From Woeseiaceae bacterium (lineage in GTDB: Bacteria; Pseudomonadota; Gammaproteobacteria; Steroidobacterales; Woeseiaceae): 64,000 nt of DNA. Made by a program: the position numbers and the translations under genes. Positions 29,421-38,240 of this stretch are shown here, piece by piece. Location: assembly GCA_021773075.1 (NCBI GenBank), contig JAJFKT010000026.1, positions 558,356-622,355 on the forward strand. Direction: 5' to 3'. Each line of letters opens with the position of its first letter. The stretch's first letter is position 1. The notes under the pieces were generated by a model. The model ran no database searches. It was not told where the DNA came from and worked only from the letters and a program-made list of their open reading frames with translations.

Positions 29421-29879
29421 CTATGCCTCCTCGCCGCTAGCGGCGGTCTTGATTGCTTTCTTGATTCTTACGTACGCCATGCAACGGCATAGATTGCCAT
29501 TCATCGCCGAGTCGATATCGCCGTCGCTGGGGTTCGGGTTGTTCGCCAACAAATCGGCTGCTTGCATGATCTGTCCGGACTGGCAGTAACCGCACTGCGG
29601 TACCTGTTCGGCGACCCACGCGGATTGCAGGGCATTGCCTTCTTTCGAGTCGAGACCCTCGATTGTCGTGATCGAGCTGTCTTCGATCGCGCTGATGGGT
29701 GTAACACAAGAACGTGTAGCGGCCCCCTCGATATGCACCGTACAGGCGCCACACATCGCAATGCCACAGCCAAACTTGGTGCCTTTGAGTTTGAGTTCGT
29801 CGCGAATCACCCACAGCAGCGGGGTGTCGGGCGGGGAATCAGTCTTTACGGTTTCGCCGTTGAGTTTGAACTGGATCAC
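29421..29879 (-). CDS. (2Fe-2S) small subunit of the molybdenum hydroxylase
   Basis: Electron-transfer subunit similar to IorA, 152 residues. A plant-type ferredoxin cluster motif ([11 protein letters not shown], then a distal Cys) is followed by the second cluster domain with CGYCQSGQI and CRC in [12 protein letters not shown] start with AGAGG six bases upstream. No signal peptide, so it is probably co-exported with the Tat-tagged large subunit. No XdhC/MocA-type maturation gene is present nearby. Confidence 0.93.
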   Translation of the reverse strand: MIQFKLNGETVKTDSPPDTPLLWVIRDELKLKGTKFGCGIAMCGACTVHIEGAATRSCVTPISAIEDSSITTIEGLDSKEGNALQSAWVAEQVPQCGYCQSGQIMQAADLLANNPNPSDGDIDSAMNGNLCRCMAYVRIKKAIKTAASGEEA

Positions 29880-29962
29880 GATGCACCTCTCAAGAAAGCT
29901 GAACTGTTGCGTCCAATCGTGCAGGTCTCTGGAAGCAAGGTCAATTCACGACAGCCTTTTCC

Positions 29963-29999
29963 GACTGTATATAATAAGGTTAGTAATCATCGTACAGTC
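29963..29999. promoter_or_regulatory. TATAAT and flanking inverted repeat upstream of eda
   Basis: A perfect TATAAT (29970-29975) lies between GACTGTA (29963-29969) and its complement TACAGTC (29993-29999). The -35 is weak (TTCACG at 29945 with 19-base spacing). The region lies between the divergent molybdenum-hydroxylase pair and eda. A second palindrome TCACTC-AA-GAGTGA (30017-30030) ends just before the eda start. Confidence 0.35.
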
Positions 30000-30035
30000 T
30001 CCGATTGACCATCCCTTCACTCAAGAGTGACATAA

Positions 30036-30674
30036 ATGACAGATTTGAATTCCCGACTGGCGAACGCACCGGTCGTGCCGCTGGTCCAGGCCGATGATCC
30101 CAAAATTGCGGTTGCGACCACGCGTGCGCTTGCAGCAGGTGGTCTAACAGTTATCGAGGTCGTGTTGCGAACGCCTTCTTCGATGGACTGCCTTAGCGCT
30201 ATTTGCGATCTTGATGACGATATTATTGTTGGTGCAGGGACTGTTTTGTCGGCAGAACAGGCGTCTACCGTACTCGATCAGGGTGCAAAATTTATCGTCT
30301 CGCCGGGTCTGGATGAGTCGATTGTCCAAATTGCTCAAGAGAACAATATTCCAGTGTTTCCGGGTATTAACACGCCGTCAGAGATCATGAAGGCGCGAAA
30401 CCTGGGCCTGAATATGCTCAAGTTCTTTCCAGCTACAATTGCGGGCGGCATTCCGGCACTGAAAGCATTCGGTAGCGTATTTGGCGACGTGAAGTTCATG
30501 CCAACCGGTGGTGTGTCTGCTGGAAACCTCGCCGACTTTCTGGCGCTCGAGAATATTGTAGCTTGCGGGGGCAGCTGGTTGACGCCTGCAGCCGCTATAG
30601 CTGCGGGCAACTACGACGCGATAAGCCGCCTGGCAGAAGAGGCTGTCTCAATTGCGTCGTCGGTCGCTAAGTGA
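30036..30674 (+). CDS. eda: KDPG/KHG aldolase
   Basis: Entner-Doudoroff aldolase cleaving 2-keto-3-deoxy-6-phosphogluconate to pyruvate and glyceraldehyde 3-phosphate. The class I TIM barrel carries the Schiff-base lysine in LKFFPA (near residue 132), the glutamate in IEVVLRTPS, and the phosphate-binding MPTGGVS. Length 212 residues (E. coli 213). No edd, zwf or sugar kinase is in the window, so the pathway context is missing. Converges with the DoxX gene, overlapping by eight bases. Confidence 0.93.
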   Translation: MTDLNSRLANAPVVPLVQADDPKIAVATTRALAAGGLTVIEVVLRTPSSMDCLSAICDLDDDIIVGAGTVLSAEQASTVLDQGAKFIVSPGLDESIVQIAQENNIPVFPGINTPSEIMKARNLGLNMLKFFPATIAGGIPALKAFGSVFGDVKFMPTGGVSAGNLADFLALENIVACGGSWLTPAAAIAAGNYDAISRLAEEAVSIASSVAK

Positions 30675-31149
30675 ATAGCCTAATTTTCTTGCTGCTGCGC
30701 AGAACCTGATCAACGCCGCCACCGCGGCCAGCCGAACACAAGAAGAGCGTGAACATTGCCCAGAGGATTACCGTCTCGAGTGACGGCATCCAGATGGCCT
30801 GACCCACCGCAAAGGTGTAATTCAGTACGGCGAATATTCCGATCGCAGCACCGAAGCGAGTGAACAGCCCGAGAAATATTGAGATGCCTATAAAAAGTTC
30901 GCCCCAGGCCACGAGCACTGCGAATTTGGCAGCATTGGGTAATACGACGGATTCAAGGAAAGGTCGGTAAAAAGCGTAGGCGTTTTCGAGATTAGAACTG
31001 ACGAGTTCATACAAAGTCGACTCATAAGCGGCGCCAAGGCCACCTGAGGCTATTTTGCTGCCTCCTGCGAACAGGAATGATGCGCCGATGATTAGTCGAA
31101 GCGGCAACAGGTAGAGGACTGAAACTTCGTGAGAATTCGAGTTACTCAT
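30667..31149 (-). CDS. DoxX family membrane protein
   Basis: A 160-residue protein with four likely transmembrane helices and the DoxX-type pattern (LRLIIGASFLFAGGSKI at the front, VAWGELFIGISIFLGLFTRFGA in the middle). Family members include subunits of terminal or thiosulfate:quinone oxidoreductases, but most have no known function. The start has GGAGG six bases upstream. Confidence 0.82.
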   Translation of the reverse strand: MSNSNSHEVSVLYLLPLRLIIGASFLFAGGSKIASGGLGAAYESTLYELVSSNLENAYAFYRPFLESVVLPNAAKFAVLVAWGELFIGISIFLGLFTRFGAAIGIFAVLNYTFAVGQAIWMPSLETVILWAMFTLFLCSAGRGGGVDQVLRSSKKIRLFT

Positions 31150-31426
31150 TATGAGCCTCCGCGGCAGCTGGCATGCTAATTCAATAGCAATATTTCCAAA
31201 TCTAGTCCGACGTACACCCTACGCGCTGAGAATAGCAGTAATTGCAGGACTTTTGGACCCATAGCAGTCTTTTAATTCCTTTCGACACCTGTCGACCTCA
31301 GGCCGGCGCAATCTGTACACTGCGTAGCAAGCTGACATTAACGACTCGACGAAGCGCTGGCGGATCTGAACAGCGTTAATGAGTTGAATATTTCTCAAAA
31401 AGCGAATTAACAGGAAGAGGCATAAA
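31150..31426. other. Intergenic region between divergent DoxX and ppa genes
   Basis: 277 bases without a supported gene. It holds a palindrome TCGACA-CC-TGTCGA at 31282-31295 and the ppa ribosome-binding site AGGAAGAGG just before 31421. No convincing sigma-70 pair was found by eye. Confidence 0.6.
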
Positions 31427-31972
31427 ATGCGTATTGATGCGATATCCATCGGCAATAACCCACCTGAGGACGTGAACGTTCTTATTGAGGTGCCGTTAGG
31501 CGGGCAGCCGATCAAGTATGAGTTGGACAAAGAAGCGGGCACACTCGTCGTCGACCGCTTTTTGTATACGCCGATGTCCTACCCGGGCAACTACGGATTC
31601 GTTCCTCACACCTTATCCGACGACGGTGATCCGATCGATGTGCTTGTCATTAATACTCGAGAGTTAGTGCCCGCCTGCGTGATCAATGTGCGGCCAGTCG
31701 GCGTCCTGATCATGGAGGATAACGCCGGGCAGGATGAAAAAATTATTGCGGTTCCGTCACATGCATTGACGAAACGATACGACCACGTAATGGAACACAC
31801 AGACCTTCCGGACATCACGATGCAGCAGGTCGAGCATTTCTTCGAACATTACAAGGACCTTGAGCCCGGCAAATGGGTTCGAATCGGCGATTGGCACGGC
31901 GCTGAAACGGCCAAGCAGCTTATTGTTGATGCAATAGACCGCGCTAAACGAGCCGATCAAAGAGCATCGTAA
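31427..31972 (+). CDS. ppa: Inorganic pyrophosphatase (family I)
   Basis: Hydrolyses pyrophosphate to drive biosynthetic reactions. Conserved features are [30 protein letters not shown], the signature DGDPIDVLV with metal-binding aspartates, and the C-terminal [14 protein letters not shown]. The 181-residue length fits (E. coli 176). The end overlaps the 3' end of the convergent aldo/keto reductase gene by 16 bases. Confidence 0.97.
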   Translation: MRIDAISIGNNPPEDVNVLIEVPLGGQPIKYELDKEAGTLVVDRFLYTPMSYPGNYGFVPHTLSDDGDPIDVLVINTRELVPACVINVRPVGVLIMEDNAGQDEKIIAVPSHALTKRYDHVMEHTDLPDITMQQVEHFFEHYKDLEPGKWVRIGDWHGAETAKQLIVDAIDRAKRADQRAS

Positions 31973-32868
31973 AACTTTTCCTGGCGAATTCGCTCGCCGG
32001 CATCAGGGAGTCTTCCGTGGGCCGCGCCAAAATTATCATCAACGTGATGCAACTTGGTCATACCCGGAATCGCTACAGTCGCCGCGGGATGACCACAGGC
32101 ATACTTAAGCAGAAACTGTGCCCAGCTTGAGCAGCCGAATTCCTTTGCCCAATCGGGCAGTGGATTATCACCTATAGCTTTGAATATTCTGCCACCACCA
32201 AAGGCACGATTGATGATGACTGCGACGCCACGGTCTGCAGCGAGCGGCAAAATGCGCTCGGCAGCTTCGCGTTGCTCCAGCGAATAATTGATCTGGATGA
32301 AGTCCAGCTCTTCCTGTCGTATCGCGCTTTCAAATTCCGCATAATGACTCGAGCGTGACGTTGTTATACCGATGTAGCGTACGCGACCTCCCTGTTTCCA
32401 TTCACGCATAATGGGTAACGCCGCTTTCCACGCACGTAAGTTATGTACTTGCATCAGATCAACAGTATTCGTCTTTAGTTTGATCGCTGAGTCATCCATT
32501 TGCCCAGCCGTCTCACTTGCATCCGATTTGTCGGCTTTGGTTGCGAGGAACAGGTCGTTGCGAATGTTCAGTTCAGAGATTAAATCACCGAGCACTGTTT
32601 CCGATGTTCGGTAGCCAGGTGCGGTATCGATCAGCGTTCCGCCGAGTTCGTGGAAACGTGTTAGCGCTGCCCGAAGCGGGGCGCGAGCGCTTTCTGATTC
32701 GCCCACGCCGTAGCGATTGGTGCCAAGTCCGATAACCGGAAGCAATTCTCCCGATGATGGAATGGCTCTTTGAATAATTTGCTCAGTACTCGCGATCGAT
32801 GGCCCTATCGCAGCCAGCGACGCGGCACCCAGGCCGAGTTTCGTAAATTCTCTGCGGTTCATGCTCAT
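31957..32868 (-). CDS. Tat-exported aldo/keto reductase
   Basis: AKR-superfamily oxidoreductase with a twin-arginine signal ([20 protein letters not shown]), which indicates periplasmic location. Catalytic residues are present: Asp and Tyr in [10 protein letters not shown], Lys in LATKADKS and His in LMQVHNL. Length 303 residues. The substrate is not predictable. The ATG at 32868 is preceded by AGAGGAAA. Confidence 0.88.
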   Translation of the reverse strand: MSMNRREFTKLGLGAASLAAIGPSIASTEQIIQRAIPSSGELLPVIGLGTNRYGVGESESARAPLRAALTRFHELGGTLIDTAPGYRTSETVLGDLISELNIRNDLFLATKADKSDASETAGQMDDSAIKLKTNTVDLMQVHNLRAWKAALPIMREWKQGGRVRYIGITTSRSSHYAEFESAIRQEELDFIQINYSLEQREAAERILPLAADRGVAVIINRAFGGGRIFKAIGDNPLPDWAKEFGCSSWAQFLLKYACGHPAATVAIPGMTKLHHVDDNFGAAHGRLPDAGERIRQEKFYDAL

Positions 32869-32971
32869 CGTATTTCCTCTGGCCTATTCGCCCCATGATT
32901 ATGCCCTGCACTGTATTGATGTGCACGACGCTGGCACAATAAAGCTCTGGACTTGAATCTTAGAGACACTG

Positions 32972-33424
32972 ATGGCCGGACTATATTTCGAAGAATTTTC
33001 AGTTGGTCAAATGATCGATCATTCAATACGACGGACGATCACTGAAACCGATAATGTGCTCATGACGACCATGACGCACAATCCTGCGGCCTTGCACCTT
33101 GATGCCGAGTATATGAAGAACACAGAGTTCGGCAAACCACTGGTAAACAGCTGCCTGACACTCAGTTTCATGGTCGGCATTTCCGTTAATGACACAACAC
33201 ACGGTACGACGGTCGCGAATCTTGGCTGGGACCAGGTCCGATTTCCCAAACCGCTGTTTTGTGGTGACACGATTCATATTCAAACCGAGGTGCTCGAATT
33301 GCGGGACAGTCAATCAAGACCGGAAAACGGCATCGTGATCTTTGCCCATCGCGCATTCAATCAACGCGATGAGCTCGTCGGTGAGTGCAAGCGTACTGCG
33401 TTGATGTTGCGGCTTCCAAAATGA
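32972..33424 (+). CDS. MaoC-like hydratase
   Basis: Single hot-dog-fold enoyl-CoA hydratase-type protein, 150 residues. The hydratase motif appears as [26 protein letters not shown], with the catalytic Asp replaced or shifted relative to R-specific hydratases (N-P-x-x-L-H-x-D). This pattern and the adjoining CoA-ester lyase are typical of mesaconyl-CoA or itaconyl-CoA hydratases. Its stop overlaps the next ATG (ATGA). Function inferred from context. Confidence 0.8.
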   Translation: MAGLYFEEFSVGQMIDHSIRRTITETDNVLMTTMTHNPAALHLDAEYMKNTEFGKPLVNSCLTLSFMVGISVNDTTHGTTVANLGWDQVRFPKPLFCGDTIHIQTEVLELRDSQSRPENGIVIFAHRAFNQRDELVGECKRTALMLRLPK

Positions 33425-34284
33425 TTCGCAGCTTTCTTTTCGTACCCGCTGACAGTGAACGCAAGTTAGAAAAAGCGGGCAACGTCGGTGCCGATGCTTT
33501 GATTCTTGATCTCGAAGATGCGGTAGCCGCCGAAGCGCGGCCCGACGCGCGCGTGCTTGCACGTGAGTATCTGGCGGGTAAGAGTGATTGCTGGGTGCGA
33601 ATAAACCCGATGGACAGCGAAGATGCGGCGGCCGATCTGGAGGCAGTTATGCCGTCAGGACCCGCGGGAATCGTTTTGCCAAAACCACGCAGTGCCGCGG
33701 CTGCGGTTGATTTGGCTAATCACTTACTACTTCTTGAGTCGGCAAACGACCTTGAACCGGGAAGTACCAGGATCTTGCCGCTCTGCACCGAACAAGCAGA
33801 GGCGCTCTTCACTCTGAATAGTTACATCGGTGCGACACCGCGTTTGCTTGGATTAAGCTGGGGCGCAGAAGACCTTGCCACCGCCATAGGCGCGGCGACT
33901 AACCGCGACGAAAATGGTGCCTGGCTTCCGACCTACGAGATGGCCCGATCATTTTGCCTGCTTGCCGCCGCCGCTGCGGAGGTCGCCGCTTTTGATACGG
34001 TGTTTACTGACTTCAAGAACATCGACGGCTTGCGACGATATGCCTCGAATGCCAGGCGTGACGGATTTTCCGGCATGCTGGCCATTCACCCGGGGCAGGT
34101 AGACACAATCAATACGGCGTTTCAAGCGAGCGCAGAGGAGATTGAGTTTGCCACTCGAATAGTCGAGTTGTTCGACGCGAACCCGGGTGCCGGTACAATC
34201 GGCATGGACGGAAAAATGATCGACCGACCCCATCTGCTTCAGGCCAGGCGATTGCTGCAAGCAGCGAAGAATCAAAAAACATAG
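33421..34284 (+). CDS. CoA-ester lyase (HpcH/HpaI, malyl/citramalyl-CoA lyase-like)
   Basis: CitE-like TIM-barrel lyase of 287 residues. The conserved start [17 protein letters not shown], the acidic metal site DLEDAVA, the RINPMDSE and VLPKPRS segments and the [10 protein letters not shown] motif are all present. Likely substrates are malyl-, beta-methylmalyl- or citramalyl-CoA. The ATG at 33421 overlapping the upstream stop is chosen; a 12-residue in-frame extension lies inside the hydratase gene. The order hydratase - lyase - acetyl-CoA synthetase suggests C4/C5 dicarboxyl-CoA breakdown feeding acetyl-CoA. Confidence 0.88.
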   Translation: MIRSFLFVPADSERKLEKAGNVGADALILDLEDAVAAEARPDARVLAREYLAGKSDCWVRINPMDSEDAAADLEAVMPSGPAGIVLPKPRSAAAAVDLANHLLLLESANDLEPGSTRILPLCTEQAEALFTLNSYIGATPRLLGLSWGAEDLATAIGAATNRDENGAWLPTYEMARSFCLLAAAAAEVAAFDTVFTDFKNIDGLRRYASNARRDGFSGMLAIHPGQVDTINTAFQASAEEIEFATRIVELFDANPGAGTIGMDGKMIDRPHLLQARRLLQAAKNQKT

Positions 34285-34296
34285 AGGCACAGAATC

Positions 34297-36246
34297 ATGG
34301 ATACCCATATCTACCCGGTCCCTGAGGCGACCAAAGAACGGACGCTTATTACAGCGCAAAAGTACAAGGACATGTACGCCCGCTCTGTCGAGGATAACGA
34401 GGGCTTCTGGGCTGAGCAGGCACAACGTATTGACTGGATAAAGCCGTTCACCAAAGTGAAGGATGTCAGTTATGCGAAGGATGACCTGCACATTCGCTGG
34501 TACGAAGATGGCACGCTGAATGTCTGCTACAACTGTGTTGATCGTCATCTTGAGAGTAAGTCTGATGATGTGGCCATTATCTGGGAAGGTGATGATCCCG
34601 AACGCGATCTAAAGATTACCTATTCAGAATTGCATCAACGGGTTTGCAAATTTGCCAATGCGCTGAAGGCCCTTGGTGCGAAAAAGGGCGACCGAATTAC
34701 GATCTACATGCCGATGATTCCAGAGGCAGCGGTTTCCATGCTCGCTTGTGCCCGAATTGGGGCGATTCACTCAGTCGTATTTGGTGGCTTCTCACCAGAT
34801 GCTCTTGCCGGTCGCATCCATGATTGCGAATCAAATATCGTCATTACCGCGGATGAGGGTCTGCGCGGCGGCAAGGGTATTCCTCTAAAAGCGAACGTCG
34901 ATGCCGCAGCTTCAAGAGACGATGTCACGACGCTGGAGAAGGTTCTTGTCGTCAAAAACACCGGCAGCGATATCGGGTGGGTTGAGGGCCGCGATGTCTG
35001 GTTGCATGAGATTGAACAACAGGTCGACGCTGACTGTCCATGCGAGGAAATGAATGCGGAGGACCCGCTGTTCATCCTCTATACATCCGGATCGACCGGC
35101 AAGCCGAAGGGAGTGCTGCATACGACGGGCGGCTATCTTGTGTACGCGGCCATGACGCATGAATACGTTTTTGACTATCAGCCGGGCGATGTTTATTGGT
35201 GCACAGCAGATGTTGGTTGGGTGACGGGCCATAGCTACATCGTCTACGGTCCGCTTGCAAATGGCGCGGTATCTCTGATGTTTGAAGGTGTTCCGAATTA
35301 CCCAACGACCTCCAGATTTTGGGAAGTCTGCGACAAGCACAAGGTGAATATCTGTTACACGGCGCCGACGGCTATCCGGGCGTTGATGCGCGATGGTGAT
35401 GAGCCGGTTAAGAAGACCTCGCGCAAAAGCCTGAAGTTACTGGGGTCGGTCGGCGAGCCCATCAACCCGGAAGCATGGGAATGGTACTACCGGGTCGTTG
35501 GTGAGGAGCGTTGCCCGATCGTCGATACCTGGTGGCAAACAGAAACCGGAGGCATTTTGATCAGTCCATTGCCCGGTGCGACTGCGCTGAAGCCGGGTTC
35601 AGCGAGCAAACCGCTTTTTGGTGTTATGCCGGAAATCGTTGATGCGGAAGGTAAGCGGCAAGACGGTGCTGCCGAAGGTGTCCTGATCATTACGGACAGT
35701 TGGCCAGGGCAGATGCGAACTATTTACGGTGATCACGAACGCTTCATTGAGACGTATTTTTCCACATTCGAGGGCAGTTACTTCACGGGTGATGGTGCGC
35801 GGCGGGATGAGGATGGTTACTACTGGATTACCGGACGTGTGGATGATGTATTGAACGTGTCTGGTCATCGCATGGGAACGGCCGAAGTCGAAAGCGCACT
35901 CGTGTCTCACAAGCACGTCGCGGAGGCGGCTGTTGTTGGCTATCCGCACGATATCAAGGGGCAGGGGATCTATGCCTACGTAACCTTGATGAGTGGTATT
36001 GAATCCAGCGACGAGTTGCGGCTTGAATTGCAGCAGTGGGTTCGCAAAGAGATTGGTCCAATCGCGAAACCTGATCTGTTGCAGTGGGCACCGGGATTAC
36101 CAAAAACGCGCTCAGGTAAAATTATGCGACGGATCCTGCGAAAAATTGCGGCAGATGATTTTGATAACCTGGGTGATACGTCGACGCTGGCTGATCCATC
36201 TGTCGTAGACGACCTGATCGAGAAGCGGCAGAACCGCGCCAGCTAG
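34297..36246 (+). CDS. acs: Acetyl-coenzyme A synthetase
   Basis: AMP-forming ligase converting acetate to acetyl-CoA. The adenylate motif [19 protein letters not shown] (about residues 264-282), WWQTETGG and the C-terminal regulatory lysine motif [11 protein letters not shown] are all intact; that lysine is the usual site of reversible acetylation. Length 649 residues (E. coli 652). It lies 12 bases after the lyase gene and is likely co-transcribed with it. Confidence 0.97.
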   Translation: MDTHIYPVPEATKERTLITAQKYKDMYARSVEDNEGFWAEQAQRIDWIKPFTKVKDVSYAKDDLHIRWYEDGTLNVCYNCVDRHLESKSDDVAIIWEGDDPERDLKITYSELHQRVCKFANALKALGAKKGDRITIYMPMIPEAAVSMLACARIGAIHSVVFGGFSPDALAGRIHDCESNIVITADEGLRGGKGIPLKANVDAAASRDDVTTLEKVLVVKNTGSDIGWVEGRDVWLHEIEQQVDADCPCEEMNAEDPLFILYTSGSTGKPKGVLHTTGGYLVYAAMTHEYVFDYQPGDVYWCTADVGWVTGHSYIVYGPLANGAVSLMFEGVPNYPTTSRFWEVCDKHKVNICYTAPTAIRALMRDGDEPVKKTSRKSLKLLGSVGEPINPEAWEWYYRVVGEERCPIVDTWWQTETGGILISPLPGATALKPGSASKPLFGVMPEIVDAEGKRQDGAAEGVLIITDSWPGQMRTIYGDHERFIETYFSTFEGSYFTGDGARRDEDGYYWITGRVDDVLNVSGHRMGTAEVESALVSHKHVAEAAVVGYPHDIKGQGIYAYVTLMSGIESSDELRLELQQWVRKEIGPIAKPDLLQWAPGLPKTRSGKIMRRILRKIAADDFDNLGDTSTLADPSVVDDLIEKRQNRAS

Positions 36247-36248
36247 AT

Positions 36249-37661
36249 TCAGGCTTTAATCTGATCCTGAGAGATTTCTTCGGCCATGCTGTTATCCAGC
36301 TCGTTGATAAAACTCTGGTCGATCTGGGAGGCACCGGTCTCGGAAAGTGCGTCCACTACATCGTCATCTTCAAATGCCGATTCGGAGCTGAGCACGGCGG
36401 ACGGCTCGAGTTTTTGAGTTTCCATCAATCCCGGATCAACAACCTGGTCCGAGATATTCGACGTATCGCCAGCTACGATGCCCTCGCGATCAAGGCGTTG
36501 ATACTCAGCAACCTGTCGTTCGTAGGCTTTGACGAACTCTTCGCCGAACATTTGCGGGAATCGACCGCCACCTTTTTCGGTGATGATCGGGTACAGATCG
36601 TTGTATAGCTGCCAGTACTTCATTTGTGACATGAAACCGAACAGATTTTTGCCCATCGTGCGATCAAAACCTTCCTGCAACTCTACCGGGTCAAAGCGAT
36701 CAGCAAACTCAATAAATGCGCTATTCATCGCATCGAGGAACGCGTTTTGATGGTTGATAAGGTCCTTACAAACTTCACGAATCGAATCCTGTGCGCCGAG
36801 ATATTCACCTTCGCCACCAACCAATAACTGTTTCAACAGATCGTTGGTGTTTTCCGAAAATTTCAATGGATTATTGTGTCGCGGCAGAACCGTCGTCTGG
36901 TCCAGTCGAAACGTGTTTTTCAGATTCGCACGATTCGCCAGCAAGTCCGTAGTGCCCTTGATGAGCTCACGAAGTAGTTGACCTGCAGTTAGCAACATTT
37001 CCGGCCGATTCACAGTTGGGTGTAACTCGACGCGATTGATACCAAGGCCGTCAAGAAAAGAATCAAACAGGTCTTCGGCCGTTACATCAACGGTAACGTC
37101 CCTGGATTTCGACTGTTTTCGGCTAGCGGGCGTATCGAGATTAATTTCGATTTCCGGCGCTTCCTCCTGCTTGTCATTCGAGCCGCCAAACAGTGCCGTT
37201 TGAAATTCTTCGTCGCCGGTGATTTCTTCCTCATCCAACAGTTTCATACCAGTGCGCAGCGTGACCTCATCCACAAACTGTTCGATATTGTCCGGCGCGA
37301 CAGAGGGTTCTTTCTCAAGCGGCATGATTAGGCTTTCACCCGAATCGACCGAAACCGCAATCTCGAAGTCGCCGAGACGCAATCGGTCACCATCGAACAG
37401 ACGGCGTGGGTTGCCGCGACCAACCGGTTCCATTTCATTGTTGACGTAAACGCCGTTGCTGCTGGTGTCAGCCAGGTAGTAAATGCCACCTTTGAAGTCG
37501 ATGGTGGCATGGCGGCCCGATATGAAGCGATCCGGATCCGGCAAAATCCAGTCGTTTTGCAGCGAGCGGCCAATTGTGCCACCGCATTCGTGATATTCGC
37601 GGACAGCATCATCGCCAACGAGTTCGGCGTGTTCGCTAACGATTTTTAGTTCAAGCGGCAT
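36249..37661 (-). CDS. FHA domain protein, TagH-like (type VI secretion associated)
   Basis: A 470-residue cytoplasmic protein with an N-terminal FHA phosphothreonine-binding domain (GRS at residues 31-33, SGRH at 48-51, TSSNGVYVN near 66-74). After an acidic linker comes a C-terminal domain of about 190 residues resembling the TagH C-terminus (LRELIKGTTDLLANRANLKNTF, NPLKFS). TagH proteins belong to type VI secretion clusters, but no Tss gene is in this window. The convergent acs gene ends two bases away. Confidence 0.85.
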   Translation of the reverse strand: MPLELKIVSEHAELVGDDAVREYHECGGTIGRSLQNDWILPDPDRFISGRHATIDFKGGIYYLADTSSNGVYVNNEMEPVGRGNPRRLFDGDRLRLGDFEIAVSVDSGESLIMPLEKEPSVAPDNIEQFVDEVTLRTGMKLLDEEEITGDEEFQTALFGGSNDKQEEAPEIEINLDTPASRKQSKSRDVTVDVTAEDLFDSFLDGLGINRVELHPTVNRPEMLLTAGQLLRELIKGTTDLLANRANLKNTFRLDQTTVLPRHNNPLKFSENTNDLLKQLLVGGEGEYLGAQDSIREVCKDLINHQNAFLDAMNSAFIEFADRFDPVELQEGFDRTMGKNLFGFMSQMKYWQLYNDLYPIITEKGGGRFPQMFGEEFVKAYERQVAEYQRLDREGIVAGDTSNISDQVVDPGLMETQKLEPSAVLSSESAFEDDDVVDALSETGASQIDQSFINELDNSMAEEISQDQIKA

Positions 37662-37875
37662 TACGAATTCCGGTCCGGTGTAATGGACAAATTCTGCATT
37701 GAAACAAAGGGATAGGATGCCGAGTAGTTCACATAATCGGGAGGCGTAATATGCAATCGATGTGAAAAACAGACCATATGTAGAAAATCCACCCTGTCCA
37801 TGTAAAATCGCGCCCTGTGCTGCCGTTTTGGGTAAACTACGCGCCCCTCCGGAAGCGGCAACAGCAGAAACCTAA
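37662..37875. other. Intergenic region between the tagH-like gene and DUF1820
   Basis: 214 bases with divergent genes on both sides. A -10-like TAAAAT at 37803-37808 is the only promoter hint for the DUF1820-purL transcript, with no good -35. No palindrome or ORF worth calling was found. Confidence 0.5.
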
Positions 37876-38205
37876 ATGAGTAAGAAAAACATCTTCAAAG
37901 TCGTCTTTATGAGCCAGGGTCAGGTCTATGAGATCTATGCCCGTCGTGTTGGTCATGGCGAAATGTTCGGCTTCGTTGAGGTTGAGGAATTGGTATTTGG
38001 AGAACGAACAACGCTGGTTGTCGATCCGTCAGAGGAAAGGATTAAATCTGAGTTCGAAAACGTAAAACGCACCTATTTGCCAATGCACGCGATCATCCGA
38101 ATCGACGAGGTCGACAAGCAGGGTGTCAGCAAGATCAGCAAGCTCGAAGGAGGGAATGTCGCGCAATTTCCCATGCCGGTATATACGCCGGGGGATTCGA
38201 CCTAG
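37876..38205 (+). CDS. DUF1820 family protein
   Basis: A 109-residue soluble protein matching the DUF1820 family found widely in gammaproteobacteria (KVVFMSQGQVYEIYARRV, GFVEVEELVFGE, PMHAIIRIDEV). No function is established. It lies 35 bases upstream of purL in the same direction and may share its transcript. Confidence 0.85.
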   Translation: MSKKNIFKVVFMSQGQVYEIYARRVGHGEMFGFVEVEELVFGERTTLVVDPSEERIKSEFENVKRTYLPMHAIIRIDEVDKQGVSKISKLEGGNVAQFPMPVYTPGDST

Positions 38206-38240
38206 TATCATCCGGTTTTCGTCCCTGAGCCCCGCTAACT

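Noticed and set aside
36754..37449. Several serine-rich plus-strand frames opposite the FHA gene
   Set aside because: Low-complexity antisense products of an acidic coding region.
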